Shown: positions 49,501 through 61,012 of the stretch, piece by piece
Numbering within the stretch: the stretch's first letter is position 1
Layout of the letters: each line of letters opens with the position of its first letter
Origin: Syngnathus acus
Taxonomy: Eukaryota > Chordata > Actinopteri > Syngnathiformes > Syngnathidae
Length of the DNA: 64,000 nt
Assembly: GCF_901709675.1 (NCBI RefSeq)
Contig: NC_051088.1
Location: forward strand, 17,534,693-17,598,692
Direction of reading: 5' to 3'
Notes under the pieces: model-generated
Told to the model about the DNA's origin: nothing
The model's input: only the letters and a program-made list of their open reading frames with translations
Database searches by the model: none
Program-made: the position numbers and the translations under genes

Positions 49501-51531
49501 GTATTTACAAAAACAAAAATCACCAAAATTACTTCTAAGGCTCTAACAAATTCTACACTAGCACCAGGGAGGGACGTGCTGCACCGTACCTCGTGGACAC
49601 TTGGATAGGGAATGTAGTCCTCCTCGGTCTGGTTTGTCATCAAAAATTCATAGTGAAGACAAACAAGAATAAACAGCAAATTAACAGTATTCATTGACAC
49701 ATTGCATTGTTTCCCCTCATTTGTTTTGGACTGAGAAGCTTGTAAACTTGTAGTTCTAATAATGTTTGCACCAGACCAGAGGATCATGAAGTCAGACAAC
49801 TGACTGAAAAATGACTCCAATGCACTATGAATGTAATATCATGTAAAGGATGAACTACGTTCTCTGGTTATGATTTATAGAGTGCCGTCTGCATGAAAAA
49901 TCGTACCTTGAGTGTGGGTGGAAAGGTGCATCTCTGCTCATCCATCCTGTTCCCCTGCGAGATGAAGAAACAAAAACAGGCGAGCGACAAGTCATTTATC
50001 AAACTCAATTCAAACACAAAAGCGACACAGGGAACAAAATGACAAGGCGGCGTACTCGAAGGATGCACAGCGGGCAACTTAGCAAAAAAACAAAAAGTCA
50101 GGGAGAGACAGATGAAAGCATCCTGACAGCCAGGGAGCAGTTAAGGACGCAAAAGAGCGCCGTAGAGCAAAGTGCAAAGAGTGAGGCCGGGGAGAGGATT
50201 ATAAAGATGCGGCGATAAGTGACGCCTCCACGCTGGAGCATCTGTTGGAAGTGGCAAAGAGAAGACAAAAAAAAAGGCAGAAATTCTGCAGACAAATAAG
50301 GAAGGTCACATAACCAACGGCAACATTGGGAATGACAATATTAGAACAAGTGTAATGATAACGATCATAATCATCATAATTCTCGATGCAAACAATGGCC
50401 TACAGAAACAGTTGACTACGATGCAGTTGTTACAGAAAATGAAAAAGGCAGATGAAAGAGGTGCTTATGTATTGGCAGCCTGTTACAAAAGCCTTGCTAA
50501 TTTTCTCCTTAATTTGTACTTTTCCACTCTTTTTTTGTCATTTCATATTTGTTGCACATTGAGCTATACTGGTTCAGACCGGTTTCAGCATTTTTGGACA
50601 CCACATTCACTGGTAGCCTGTTTACAACTTGCGCTCCTTTCTCCCTTATTAGGCAAGTTCCAGCCTTTTTTTGAAAGGCCATTTTGAAAAATCGCAGCTC
50701 TTTGGCCGTAGAAGTTTCGTGACTGAAAAATACAGGGTCTGTTGAACTTGAGCCCTTTGTCTAATATGCTTCGTCATTGCAAATGGAGCGGGACGAGAGC
50801 TGGCGGTGAAGTGAGAGAGACCGTGACAGGAGATTTGAATTTGTTTGTTTTCGTTGAAACTTCAGTTTGTGACATCACGTATTCAAACATCCTGGTGCAA
50901 TCATTGGAGATTTCAGTGTTGCTAAGATAAAGGAAGCTCTTCTAAATTTTAATTAGACAAGGATATTTTATTTCCTTCTCTGGAAATAAAGTTGAGTTGG
51001 GAAAGCTAATCAAAGTCGGAGAGAAGTGGGGTAGAAAACAAAATATTGCTTGGACAGACTTTATTAAAGCGAAGCTGATTATCTTTCTTTATTTAGAATC
51101 TTATTACATTAAATGGTCTAAGTACCCTTTATAAAGAGGGCCCATTGTCTTATGCCAGACATCAAAGATTACCACACAAATAGTTCATTTAATTATTTGA
51201 TGATGAACTGATTGCCAACATACGAATTGATGACACGCAGAGAAAAATGAGGTCTATTTTCAAACTCTTCATTTGTCGAGAGCCAGATTGTCAGATTAAA
51301 ACAAATGTCGCCTCGAAAAGCCTTCGGAGACCACTCTGAGGGATTTTGAGGTGAGATAAAAAGCTTACTGTGCAGGGACAAACAATGTTAATAAAGCAAC
51401 GTCATATAGCTCGGGAACAAGCGAAACTCAAGACGGGATAGAGAGGAGGCAGCCGATGCCGTGTGAGTTGCTTAGACAATTAGCAAAATGCAGCGACGGG
51501 CACGTCGCCTTACCTGCATCTTTTCAATCAT
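37513..51531 (-). CDS. rap1gap: Rap1 GTPase-activating protein 1
   Basis: Switches off Rap1 by stimulating GTP hydrolysis with a catalytic asparagine. Coding exons (minus): 51531-51514, 49954-49907, 49628-49590, 49295-49101, 48101-47998, 47669-47591, 47349-47296, 46817-46734, 46244-46144, 45918-45789, 45464-45309, 45138-45067, 44989-44903, 44813-44670, 42280-42146, (41280-41203 optional), 40880-40771, 40695-40576, 40277-40166, 39393-39282, 38977-38907, 37569-37513. Phases agree: 675 residues, or 701 with the optional exon (human about 663). The N terminus is a GoLoco-type motif ([21 protein letters not shown]). The RapGAP domain follows, with [20 protein letters not shown] and [14 protein letters not shown] holding the catalytic Asn (residue 293, equivalent to human Asn290). 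The Ser-rich tail has [42 protein letters not shown] and [17 protein letters not shown]. The start follows the mammalian MIEKMQ isoform. The last exon (HSHQSQ...CRRWL-stop) is the least certain. It matches RAP1GAP rather than RAP1GAP2 throughout. Confidence 0.93.
37748..38471 (+). mobile_element. CAGTGGTGCC family element, ~724 bp, in the last rap1gap intron
   Basis: Left end CAGCGGTGCCTTGAGATACA, right end CATATCTCAAGGTACCACTG. It shares internal stretches with the 662-bp copy at 43840-44501. It occupies over half of the intron between the last two predicted rap1gap exons. Confidence 0.6.
39037..39236 (+). mobile_element. Tc1-like transposon fragment in a rap1gap intron
   Basis: Begins TACAGTGTGCCCGGAAATTA, then ATCACAGC, resembling the common fish Tc1-type terminus that reads CAGTGTGCCCGGAAAGTATT. 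A later part (GTGTTGTGTGTAAAATTAAT) also looks like such elements. It fills most of the 304-bp intron between the exons ending 38977 and 39282. Family recalled, not verified. Confidence 0.45.
41203..41280 (-). CDS. rap1gap: rap1gap tandem-duplicated cassette exon (26 codons)
   Basis: On the minus strand a CTGGCTCAG acceptor opens a 78-nt, phase 0-0 frame ([26 protein letters not shown]) ending at GAG|GTTCATG. It parallels the next exon (40880-40771: [13 protein letters not shown] ... [17 protein letters not shown]) in order and spacing of motifs, so it looks like a duplicated exon. Both exons start in phase 0. This one ends in phase 0 and the neighbour in phase 2, so it can be added to the transcript but cannot simply replace the neighbour. 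It carries a second RRGS site of basophilic-kinase type. The donor (GTTCAT) is weak, which suits regulated inclusion. Confidence 0.6.
41321..41337. repeat. Poly(G)17 tract
   Basis: Seventeen G on the plus strand (C on the transcribed sense strand), 40 bp upstream of the cassette-exon acceptor at 41280 on the rap1gap sense strand. Confidence 0.9.
42893..43234 (+). repeat. Widespread teleost interspersed repeat (~340 bp)
   Basis: Contains the familiar fish motifs TTTGGAATGTGGGGGAAAGA, CACGGGGAGAACATGCAGAC, CTGGTCGCCAGGGCACA and a final CCGTGCCATGCCGCC. It belongs to a very abundant dispersed repeat of fish genomes (family name not assigned) and lies in a rap1gap intron. A plus-strand frame of about 66 codons across it is not a gene. 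Confidence 0.8.
43840..44501 (+). mobile_element. CAGTGGTGCC family element, ~662 bp, in a rap1gap intron
   Basis: Left end CAGTGGTGCCTTGAGATACA preceded by TA; right end CATATCTCAAGGCACAACTA is diverged. The interior (AACCACATAGCTTTGC, CCATTAATAGGTTAACG) shares words with 37748-38471 and with a fragment near 39540-39650. Confidence 0.6.
47406..47577. mobile_element. 172-bp MITE with 14-bp perfect TIRs in a rap1gap intron
   Basis: TTAAAGGGACAGTG at the left and its exact reverse complement CACTGTCCCTTTAA at the right. The element makes up 172 of the 241 bp of the intron between exons 47669-47591 and 47349-47296 and stops 13 bp from the donor. Confidence 0.75.
48425..48800 (+). repeat. CAGTGGTGCC family, degraded copy
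   Basis: Shares internal family words: CCCTATTGAAATTAATGGAA and a GGCCACCAAGCAGCAGTATA segment like GGCCGCCAGGGGGCAGTACA in the 36566 copy. The ends are not recognisable. Confidence 0.35.
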
Positions 51532-52101
51532 TTCAAATAACTCAGCAGTCTGGAGAGAGGAGAGAAAATATTTTAGGTTGTCTGCTTCTTAATTTACTTC
51601 TCTCTCTTCCAACGTGTCAACTCTTTTAGTGTGAGCTCCATTTGGGAAACAAAGTGAAAAATGTTGTACGATTAACATGTTGTGGAAAAATTGATTATGT
51701 ATACTTTTGTATTTGGTATTGAGATTTATTGTACGTCTAAATGAACTCTTCCTTTCCACCAGGACAGCCTGTTGGCTACTTTCAGGCAGGGAGACTAACT
51801 ATGAAAATCTGCCTTGTGACTTTAATCGTACTGAAGTGGATTTCCTTTTTCTGTCACTATGGAAATGTTCATTCATGTACACCATCCCCTGTTGAACAAA
51901 TACAACCACTCTAATCTAATCTGGTTTCCCACTGCCTGTCTTTTGACAAAGCCATCGGGCTGGAGCTGCACCATGTGCTCTACCATTTGGTCCATTTCAG
52001 ATAGTTCAAGTGGTGAAATAAAAACCAACAAAAAATTACAGCATTTCATAGCACTTCAATCTCAAATTATCTTTCCCTATTAAAAACGAATACAAATACA
52101 A

Positions 52102-52330
52102 TTAAAGGGACAGTGTGTACAATTATTTGATGTTTTAATGCCGGCTAGTGGTGAACTACTAGAATGCAAAAATGAACAACAAATTCAACTGCATTTTGAA
52201 GCAGGCACATTACGGTGCTTCCGAGAGACCACACTTTGCAACCCTACCACCAATTTCTTCAGCAGAGGTGCAAGCAAAATGTCATCACAAAAGACTTCTA
52301 GTCATCCCTCAAGTGACAAAGTAAGTGCAT
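52102..52330 (+). mobile_element. Second MITE with TTAAAGGGACAGTG end
   Basis: The left terminus TTAAAGGGACAGTGTGTACA is the same as that of the 47406 element, followed by a CGGCTAGTGGTGAACTACTA stretch. No right terminus was found, so the end given is approximate. Confidence 0.45.
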
Positions 52331-55300
52331 AGCATTTGTTAAGCATTGATGCACCAAATAATTAGCGATCGGGTGATTTATCTCCTTTGAGTATTCATAG
52401 TAGAAAGATGCCAGCACGACTCATCTAATAGAATCAGCAATGATGTTGTACCATGTTAACTCTTTGCGAGACAGACGTCTAACAAAAGCTCGGACTTAAA
52501 AACAAGGCGGAACCAGCAAGACTGTCTGTCCAAATTGTCAACTCCATGTGGAGTGAAGGCAGGTGAATTCAGCCAATAAAAACCTTTGTGTACAGAGTGA
52601 TTGTGTGCTAGTTTTCAGTGCGAGTACACCTAAAGTCCTCCACCATGTGCAAATAATAGTGTGCCACAAACCCTGAAGGTAAACAGAAGCTGACTTGCCT
52701 CAGAGATTAAAGTTACAGCGGATGCATCCCATCTGTAGACTGAAGCATGAGCGCTAAAGTGTGTGTCATTACGATTTGCCTTACAAAATAGACACCTGAT
52801 TTCAACACTTACACATCTTCAGCCTGAGATCAAATCAGCTTTCATTCAAATGAGTTTGCAGTTTGATTCTGTCGCTAAATTCCAACTGCCACTATCTCTG
52901 TCGTCAGACTTTGTAAATAAAAAGACTTACGTGTCTGGGTTTGTTCCAGTGAGCCCGAGTCACCTTTGAGGAAGAGATACTGGGATTTTTCGCCATACTT
53001 CTTCAAACAAGCTATGATGCTTCAACGATGCCACAATGCAACCACACTTTTTTTTTAAGACAGCGACCATTCCGGGCACCCTACTTGTCAGATTTGTAGC
53101 TCCACACTCAAAGCAGTTAAAAGATGATCTCAGGTTGCGTACAAAGACGCCATCCAAAGTGCTTTTGGCACGGCCGGCCACTCCCCTGAACTGAAGTCAG
53201 CACTCACACCTACGTCTACTCCAAAGGTGGAGCTTCTCACCTTGTAAAACCTTAAAATGATCACCTGCTCAGCTCCAATGCCATCAGTTCCGGTTTAAAC
53301 ATCAGTGAAGTAAATACAACAGTTGAGACCTAAATTTTGAATATTTACAGAACAAATAAGGCATTGCGTCACACTTTTCTGTTTCTGCACCCCAAGCGAG
53401 CAAGCGTCTTTCTCTTTGCACTGCTACAACTTCTTGTGAGGAAAGAACGTGTATTTCAAATGAACGACAGGTGACTTTTATAGATCGTGTTATTATCCCG
53501 TGTTGGCCGATGAAGGAAGCAGAAATGCAATAAGTGCAGCAGTGTCCACCAAAATCCAGAGTTTCAGATCTTAACATCACTTTTGTTTGTATGTTAACAT
53601 ACTGTAAATTTACAGTATGACCGTTTAAATACATCAATTTGCTATTATACTTAGGAGGCCCAATACTTTTTTTTTTTATAACAATTACTCAATACATTTA
53701 TGTTGTGAACGATAAAATCATTTCTACAGCTTTATGGTCATTACTTTTTCTATGTACTGACTATTCATGCGTCCCCCCCTCCCTTTTTAATAGTCTGTTT
53801 TGAAGCAACACTTCTGTTTTGCTGGAAGAGTCCGACGATCTGTGAACGCAGTTTCAATTTTTGGATTTGTGTTTAAGGTTTTGAGAAAACGATAGGGTGG
53901 TTGAGGAAATTAAAATTCTAGAAATTTCAATCAAATGAGCCTAATTGGAGTGTTGATGAAGTTGATGAAGTTGTTTGTGTGCCCTATTTTAAATTGGCTC
54001 AGATATTTTGGGGTCTATGTTTTGTATACCCGTTCATAACAGGGGAAGCTGCTTTTCACTTTTTTTAATTTTCCCATTTGTTTCTTTCAAGTGTAGCTAA
54101 AACAGTGCTGCATGACGTAGTTTGTAAAAAGACACTTCACGTCGTTCAGCTGTGCATGTCTTCATTCAATGTGAGCCGCTATTTTAGGTTCAGCTGTTTG
54201 TACCATGTGATTCCAGCAGGCTTATTTTTGATAACTCTATTCCGAGCAGAACTGTAGCGAGGCTCATCTTTGTCATCACACTAATTGCGTGTTTTATACC
54301 CTTTCTCATCTGCACCGAGATGATGGCAATCATCTTGTCTTGACATGCCACACACATTGCTTTAATGAGTTTATTACCAGGAATTGTGGATAACGAGGAC
54401 CTCGCTGTAGTTTCTCTTGAATGAAGCGGCAACCGTAAGACCCACTGGGGGTTAATTGCAGATTGACCTTGTTTGCTGAAGGCTCTGATTAAATTGGTTA
54501 CAATCAATGTAGTGATTATTACACTTTCCTTCCGTATCCTCATCAAATACGAATATGTGTACAATATGTATCTGTGTGGTCGAATCTTAAAATGTAACAA
54601 TTAAATAGCAAATGGTTCAAACTTGACCTGGAAGGTTGCAAGAAGTGTTATCCATTTTGAAGTGGCAAACTCCCAAAACATTTTGGACATAATAATTTAG
54701 TGATGTCTGTGGCGTAGGAACAGTCTGACACAATATACAAACGAATCATTTTAAATGGGTTATGCAGGCCAGGCTGATTTTAGTGTTGTACCATGTTGTA
54801 TGCTCTATGTGTGCTAAGTATCAGCGATTGTTTAAAAACCTTGTAAAGTGAAGTCAGAGATTTGTTTCTAAAAAACATACGCTAATTGCTAAAAACGTGT
54901 ACAGTGACACTTGTCTGATCGTCTGATACGTTTCTAAGTTAGACAAAACATCAATTAAAGGGATCGTCCAGTCATAATGGTCCATTTTTCACTAACAAAC
55001 TCAGTTTACGTATTTTTGATCAGGAAAATGAAAGCAATTTTCAGTTTTGTTTACAACTGTCAGTGCAGTCCTCTGATAGTTACAGACCAACTTGAAGGGG
55101 CAATGACAGTTGAGGTGAAAACTTGTTTCCTACTTCCTACTAATGTAGTGAGGAGGAGGACAATGAGACTGTCAACCGTTACGACAGCCGTCAAAGAGAA
55201 TTTGATCTCTTTTTGGATGGCCACTGAGCAAGCAAGGGCATAGATTTTGCTGTAACTAGCAAATAGAACGACACGGGCAAACGGATTCAAAGTTGGATAT

Positions 55301-56050
55301 ATGAGTAGAACATACAGTACAAAAGGGTTATTGGAGGCCTCCCAACTGTTTGTAATGTTTCATTTTCTTTTCTTTCCACATTATCAAGCGGCACAATTTA
55401 TGTACAATATAAATTAAGTGACCGCTTTAGAAAATGTGAACCAAATGATAAATATAGAGACACAAAAGTTGCCCAAATTTCTCACCCACAAATCAGATTA
55501 ACTGTCAGATGAGCCTACAGTTGGTACCAAGTCCGTCCACATCATAAGGAATGTGGAACAACTGGATCCAAAGTCTCTTTTAATGTGTCTCTCTCTCTCT
55601 CTTCCCGGCACTTTCCTTAGATCAAGTAAAGTCGCCTAAGCCCCTTTCCAAACTCGGAAGGACCTTACAAAACCAATCCAACGTAAACGAGATCGTATCC
55701 TCTTTTAATCACCACGGAGCTCAGCTCTTTCATTCGCTGCGTTCCCAAAATATCCCTGGCACTTTTCCCACGCCAGTCTCTGGTTATTAATGATAAGACG
55801 TACGATCTGGCAGCACAACGATGAGGAAATGGATCTGACATGAAGTGTGATGCTTGAAATAATAAACATACTGACGAGCCAAAATTATATTCATATTCAT
55901 TAATAATAGCTTCAACATAATCTCATCCTAATTAAAAAATGTGACAAATGATTAACAACCTCATGCTGAGACTAAAATTAACAAGCTTACTGTTCAGAAC
56001 TGCATATAAATATTTTATAGAACCAATATACAGAGTTTTAAGTTTGTCGA
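52331..56050. other. Upstream rap1gap intronic region, no recognised exon
   Basis: Between the first recognised coding exon (51549-51514) and the predicted 5' exon at 56583-56490. I see AT-rich sequence and scattered short open frames without splice support or family similarity. Confidence 0.4.
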
Positions 56051-56439
56051 CATAGTGATGCCTTGACACACGAGTTAAATTCTTTTGCGTGGCTATACTC
56101 ATAAAACACTTCTATCTCAAATAAACTTTTATGAGAATGGAACCCATTTCAACACCCCCCAAAAAAATAGAAATATTTTTTATAAAAAGTAATAATTAAA
56201 TAGTGTGAGCAAATAAAGAGTTTGCACGTCATGATTCAGTGCTGCGTTGTCATGCACCTCTTTGGCCACCAGGAGGTCATAAACTAGGGAGACTTTCCAA
56301 AAATGCTGCTATCGTGAAATGAGTTGAGTTTATTGACGCTTTACGGCATCTTAAGCTCAAACTTACAAGTTAAAGCAAAACAATAAGCCAAATGATCGCA
56401 AAGTTCTCCCAAAACGTCGGCTATCTCAAGGCGCCAGTG
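56051..56439 (+). mobile_element. CAGTGGTGCC family element, ~390 bp
   Basis: A diverged left end (CATAGTGATGCCTTGACACA) and a right end CTATCTCAAGGCGCCAGTG followed by TA. The length is close to the 396-bp copy at 36566. It lies 50 bp from the donor of the predicted rap1gap 5' exon at 56490. Confidence 0.55.
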
Positions 56440-56489
56440 TAGTTTAAATGAACTCTCATGCGTTGTATGTGCTTGTCATGGTCACCAAC

Positions 56490-58494
56490 CTTCTGGGTTG
56501 TCACGGTGCTGTGTGTGAGTTTTGGCTGGAACGACAGAGGCTCTAGTGCGCCACAAATTCTGGGCTCACCCCCATCATGTTTCCTGTAACGAGAATCGGA
56601 CACAAAGGATCAGTCAGCAAAGGGGCCCTCACAATCGGGTCAACTTGGAGGAGATTGCTCTCGTTTAGCAAAAGATTCCAGTCAACAACAAATGTATGAA
56701 TATCAAACCACTCAACATCCATTGATTTATTCATCCAAAAATACAATCACGTGAAAAATGTATGATGACAAACACGAATGAGCAAAGAGGTGAAACAACC
56801 CATTCATGAATAAAATCCATAATGCATGTTTTCAGTTGAGCCTGATGTGTTGCAATTTCAGCATGTATGGCTTATTCATTACTTGCTCTAAAAAACACGA
56901 GTCGCAATAGTACAATAGATACGGATACAGCGATGTTTTCAAACACCTCGTGTAACATCTCTCATCTCGAAGCTGAGAGGGTCGCATGCACATTTCCCCA
57001 TCTATCATGAAAGCTCTGTCCCCACTGAACCCCTAATCGATAATTCAGTCCATCTCAAACACGCAACACATCCAATCAGCACGGACTCATCCTGTTGAGC
57101 TCACGCAAAGTGAGAAGTCGAATTGTCGCTCGTGCGGATCCCAGTAGTCACTAATACACGCGAATCCTCGTAACCTCTACGGACAAACAAAAGTGGAGCA
57201 ACGCTCCATGGATTAAAGAACACTCCTTTACACTATCAACCAGTCAATGAGCCATACTTTGCAACACACCATTGTCAGCAGGCGGAAGGAATTTAGTCCC
57301 ATTAGAGAGTCTCTGCGGTGCTACGGAGAATGTAAATAGAAAAAGCTGCTCCTCAGAATTAAGGTGATGAAGGTGAATGAATGTTGAATTGCAGCAGGCT
57401 TTTACACATGTGGAGGTTCTTCTTCATTCATATAAACTCTTAGCGCTGATACGAGCAGGATGTAAAGAGGCATCGGTTGTCTTGAAGAAAACACACCCAA
57501 GGGCAATAACATTATGATTCGGGTTGACTATCCTGAAACTGTACATCTGCAAAGAATCACAACATTAACGGAACTGAAAACGTAAAAACTTGGAGAAACA
57601 CTAAATACACTGCAACCTCTGTTTTTGTATTTGATTCGGTTGCGGCAATTTTGTTTTCTGTTTTAGTGCTCTGCTAAATAAGCCACCATGGTGCCAATTA
57701 AATTGTGGTTCCCAACAGATCAATGTTTGCTAATTGTCCCAAAATCTGAGCAAAAACACTTTGCACTTTGTAATTGGAATAAGCTGCCCTCTACGCTTAG
57801 TTATTTAATTCTATTCATTAGTCATTTATATTTATAATTGAATTTTATTTGGAACTACTTGCAAGCTGAACTCTTCACAGCATTGTTGAACTTCTCAGAA
57901 CCCAAGAACCCAATGGCATATTGATTTGTCAATGTTTTTAAATCAATTTGCATGGTCTTTTTTTTTTTAATATCTCTTTTAGTCATCAAAAATTGTGTTC
58001 CTTTGGGGGAAGCTGGAACGGATTCATGAAATATCCATTCATTTGAATGGGTTACGATGATTTGAGTCACCGAACAGATCAGTCATATCTCAAGGCACAC
58101 CCCAAGGCTGAATGTACTGTTCAAGGAAGGACCTGTGCATATCATGCAAAGAAAAACAAACACATTTGATGATAACAAATACTCACAGGACACTGAGTCT
58201 GCTTCCGTCAGTCTGTAAAGACACCCATCACATAAAAAGTGCGGGACAAAATGTCCACTGTTGCGCAGCACACAGACCCCACACACACACTTACACACCT
58301 GCGTAGTTAGTACGTACTGTCCAACGTCCTACAGCTCAGCAGCACTAAGCCACAGCTTCATCCCGACAACACAACAAATTACATAACACAGCCCAGCTGG
58401 TAAGCAGCCGCGCTAGGAAGTCCCAGCATGGCGTCTGGATACGTTGACGTCCTCTGCGCGTGTGTGCGAGTGAAGTGGGGCAGCCAAACTTACT
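56490..58494 (-). other. rap1gap: Probable 5' UTR exons of rap1gap
   Basis: Three minus-strand segments with good splice sites: a first exon ending at 58494 (CCGCCA|GTAAGT; 5' end unknown, perhaps 58560-58700), a 26-nt exon 58212-58187 (TTTACAG acceptor, GTGAGT donor) and a 94-nt exon 56583-56490 (CTCGTTACAG acceptor, GTTGGT donor). Joined to the coding exon at 51549, no ATG precedes MIEKMQ in the main frame, so they would be non-coding. The 94-nt exon has ATGATG opening a short upstream frame. The exons are inferred from splice signals alone; there is no homology. Confidence 0.4.
58000..58097 (+). repeat. CAGTGGTGCC family, right-end fragment
   Basis: GGAACGGATTCATGAAATAT, then TTGAATGGG and CATATCTCAAGGCACACC match the right-hand part of the family. 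The left end is missing. Confidence 0.45.
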
Positions 58495-59129
58495 GGCGGC
58501 GTGGAAAGCTCCCTGGGAAGTGTGCGCAGTGAGCAGATGACTCACAGTCTACGTCTCCCTCCCTGCGGTTAAGCTCTTGACAGAAGCTCTCGTCCCCTCA
58601 CGTTGGCACTTGTCTCTCCTCCCTGAAGGCGTCGCATCCGTGATCCATCCACACCTTCAGCTCACTTCCGACGTCCACCTGCCGGTTTCACCCAGCTTGT
58701 CACACTGATGCTCGTTGCAAGTGGTGCGAGGCATCTACTGACTCTTCCCTGTTCCTCCCTCTCTCTGTTTCTCTGTGTCTTCCCACTCTGTCTCTCACAT
58801 GCACATATGCACTCTGTGCTTGTCACTTCCTCCCTCTTTGTCTGCTCCCTTAATCACGTGGTCCGCCTGAACAACCAGCACAAGTCTGATCATCCTTGAA
58901 AAGCAGAAAACCCTCCCCAACTGGGCTTTTAAATGTTGACGGAACTCTGCCGCTCATCGTGGGAAAAGCGAGCAGGGCTTGCCGCTGCCACTCAGCTCGG
59001 GCAGTTGCCGTGGCAACCGCATCAGCCAAATGATGATGAGTGAAAAACGCCCACGTGTCTAATGCTGCGACTTGTTCAATATGTTCATAAGAGAAAACAT
59101 GTTAAAGCGGTTTCATCGCTCTAAAGGAA

Positions 59130-59195
59130 ATGGTGTCAAAGTCAAGGCCCGGGGGCCTGTTCCGGCCCATCACATCATTTTATGTGGCCCGTGAA
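59130..59195 (+). mobile_element. hAT-type MITE fragment
   Basis: TGGTGTCAAAGTCAAGGCCC, then GGGGGCCTGTTCCGGCCC and ATTTTATGTGGCCCGTGAA are typical of the vertebrate hAT repeats that read GGTGTCAAACTC...GGCCCGCGGGCC. Confidence 0.6.
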
Positions 59196-60980
59196 AGCTA
59201 ATGATGTGCAGTTTGTGTCACCTTTCCTTCATCTTTTTTTAAAATCAGTCATCAAGTCAAGTAGAAATGAAAAGGTGCATTCTTTCCCTCAAAGGAAGGG
59301 TCAGCACTATCTTTGATGACTTATTCACTAATAAATGATGCAAAGGTGTTTAATAATCATGTTTATTTTTTCAGTTTGTGTGGAGGTATTCCTTTTTCTT
59401 TGAACATATATTCCGCCACTACATCAACAGGCCCAGGACACAACGTGTCTTTCTTTGTATAATACCAAATGTATTTGCGTATGTGTGAATATTTGAAGAG
59501 TCCTAACTGGGGATTACAACAACACGTGCTCCAGTGAAAACAACACAATAATCTGCTCACTCACCAAAGCTTTGAAGCAAATAGTATTATATCGCTAGAC
59601 AAAGTCCAACAGCCACATTAGCTGTAATGTGTTTTGGAGATTGTATTTTGGATTAAGGCTTTGGATGCTAATCCCTCATTCACAAACATTCACAGAGTGA
59701 CTTTGGGCTCGTAATGCTCACGGGAAAGGCTTACACTGCTTTTACACCTGTGGTTATATGTGAAAAGCACGTCAAATGACAGATTTCGAGATGCCCTGTT
59801 TAAATTCTGATTAGCAAAGAGTGGCATTCAAATATGGATCATTGCTACTGGCTTTATCAAATCAATGTCGCGTGCATTTAAAATGAGGGCTCTGTGGGCT
59901 CAGACATGCTGGCAAGTAAGAATCAGAAAGAGCAACAGAAAGCTCTTGTTGAATTTGTTGCGGTCGGGGGGAGATACTAGGACAGGAATTGAGAGCATCC
60001 ACTCTCAATAAATCCCCTCCAGCTGGCCCCTCTGGCGCAAATTCCACACCACATTAGCCTACTCAAGTTGGGCTGTGGTCACTCCCCTGGCCTGCCCAAC
60101 ACCCTTCATCCTTTGAAGGCAAGCTGCCTCGCTTTCTCTTTCACTACTGTGTCAAGCCATTAGGAAAGCCTGTCAAATTAGATGCGAGGAAATCAATCAC
60201 CCAGTGACAAAGTCACATGATACAACTGCAACCAGGAATCATGTGTGCTAAAATCAGGCACAGATTTTACCCAACAGCAATAAAGTCTCGAAGACAAACT
60301 GACCAATGCTGCTGCGACCTCCCTATTTTAAAGTCTCTGTAAATGGGGGGAAAAAAAATCACCAATATAAAATGAGGCTTCTAAATCATTAAAAAACATG
60401 CTGTCCTTGCTGCTTCATGTCTTCAACTGTCAATCAAATACCACAAATACAACTGTGAGAAATGAATATGACTTAATACCGCATCATGTTCTTTTTTTTA
60501 AAGCTTTAGCTTTTTTTTATATTACAGATCCTCTACAAAATGTATTTGAATAAGGAGCAGCAAATTGAACTAATAACTTTGAACTTTTGAATTGCTTTCA
60601 TACATATACTTAGGCCTCAAGTGTGAAATGACATCACCACGTCTTTTTTAACGAGAAGCCTGTTCAGATTTTGGTCTTACATCGCAGACAAGCCAGCTAA
60701 TTTAATTAATACAGCCCTGAAAGAGCATTTCCCCCCACACATGACATTCAGCTTTCAACAATCACTAGTTTCTTTCACCTCAAGTGATTTGTAATTTGTC
60801 TCACAGTGGATTGTGTCCTGCTCAAGTCACAACACCTGCTGTCTCCCACAGATAGAATCAAACAGCACACAAATAGACAGCCAGAAATGGACCTTTTCTC
60901 AGACTGCCCCAATGCATCAACTCTCAGCCCTGAAGCATGCGAACAAAGGCAAACATAATTGCCTGTGGTGTGACACTTAC

Positions 60981-61012
60981 GCTCTACGATAAAGGCGGTG
61001 ATGAGGTCTCAT
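60981..61012 (-). CDS. rap1gap: Tentative alternative first coding exon of rap1gap
   Basis: ATG at 61012 opens MRPHHRLYRR plus two bases and runs into a strong donor (AGAGC|GTAAGTG). The phase fits the exon at 56583-56490 exactly, and that exon is open in the required frame (KHDGGEPRICGALEPL ... TTQK) and joins in phase to [13 protein letters not shown] protein with about 48 extra N-terminal residues would result. Nothing in the extension resembles the mammalian long N terminus, so this could be chance. Confidence 0.2.
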
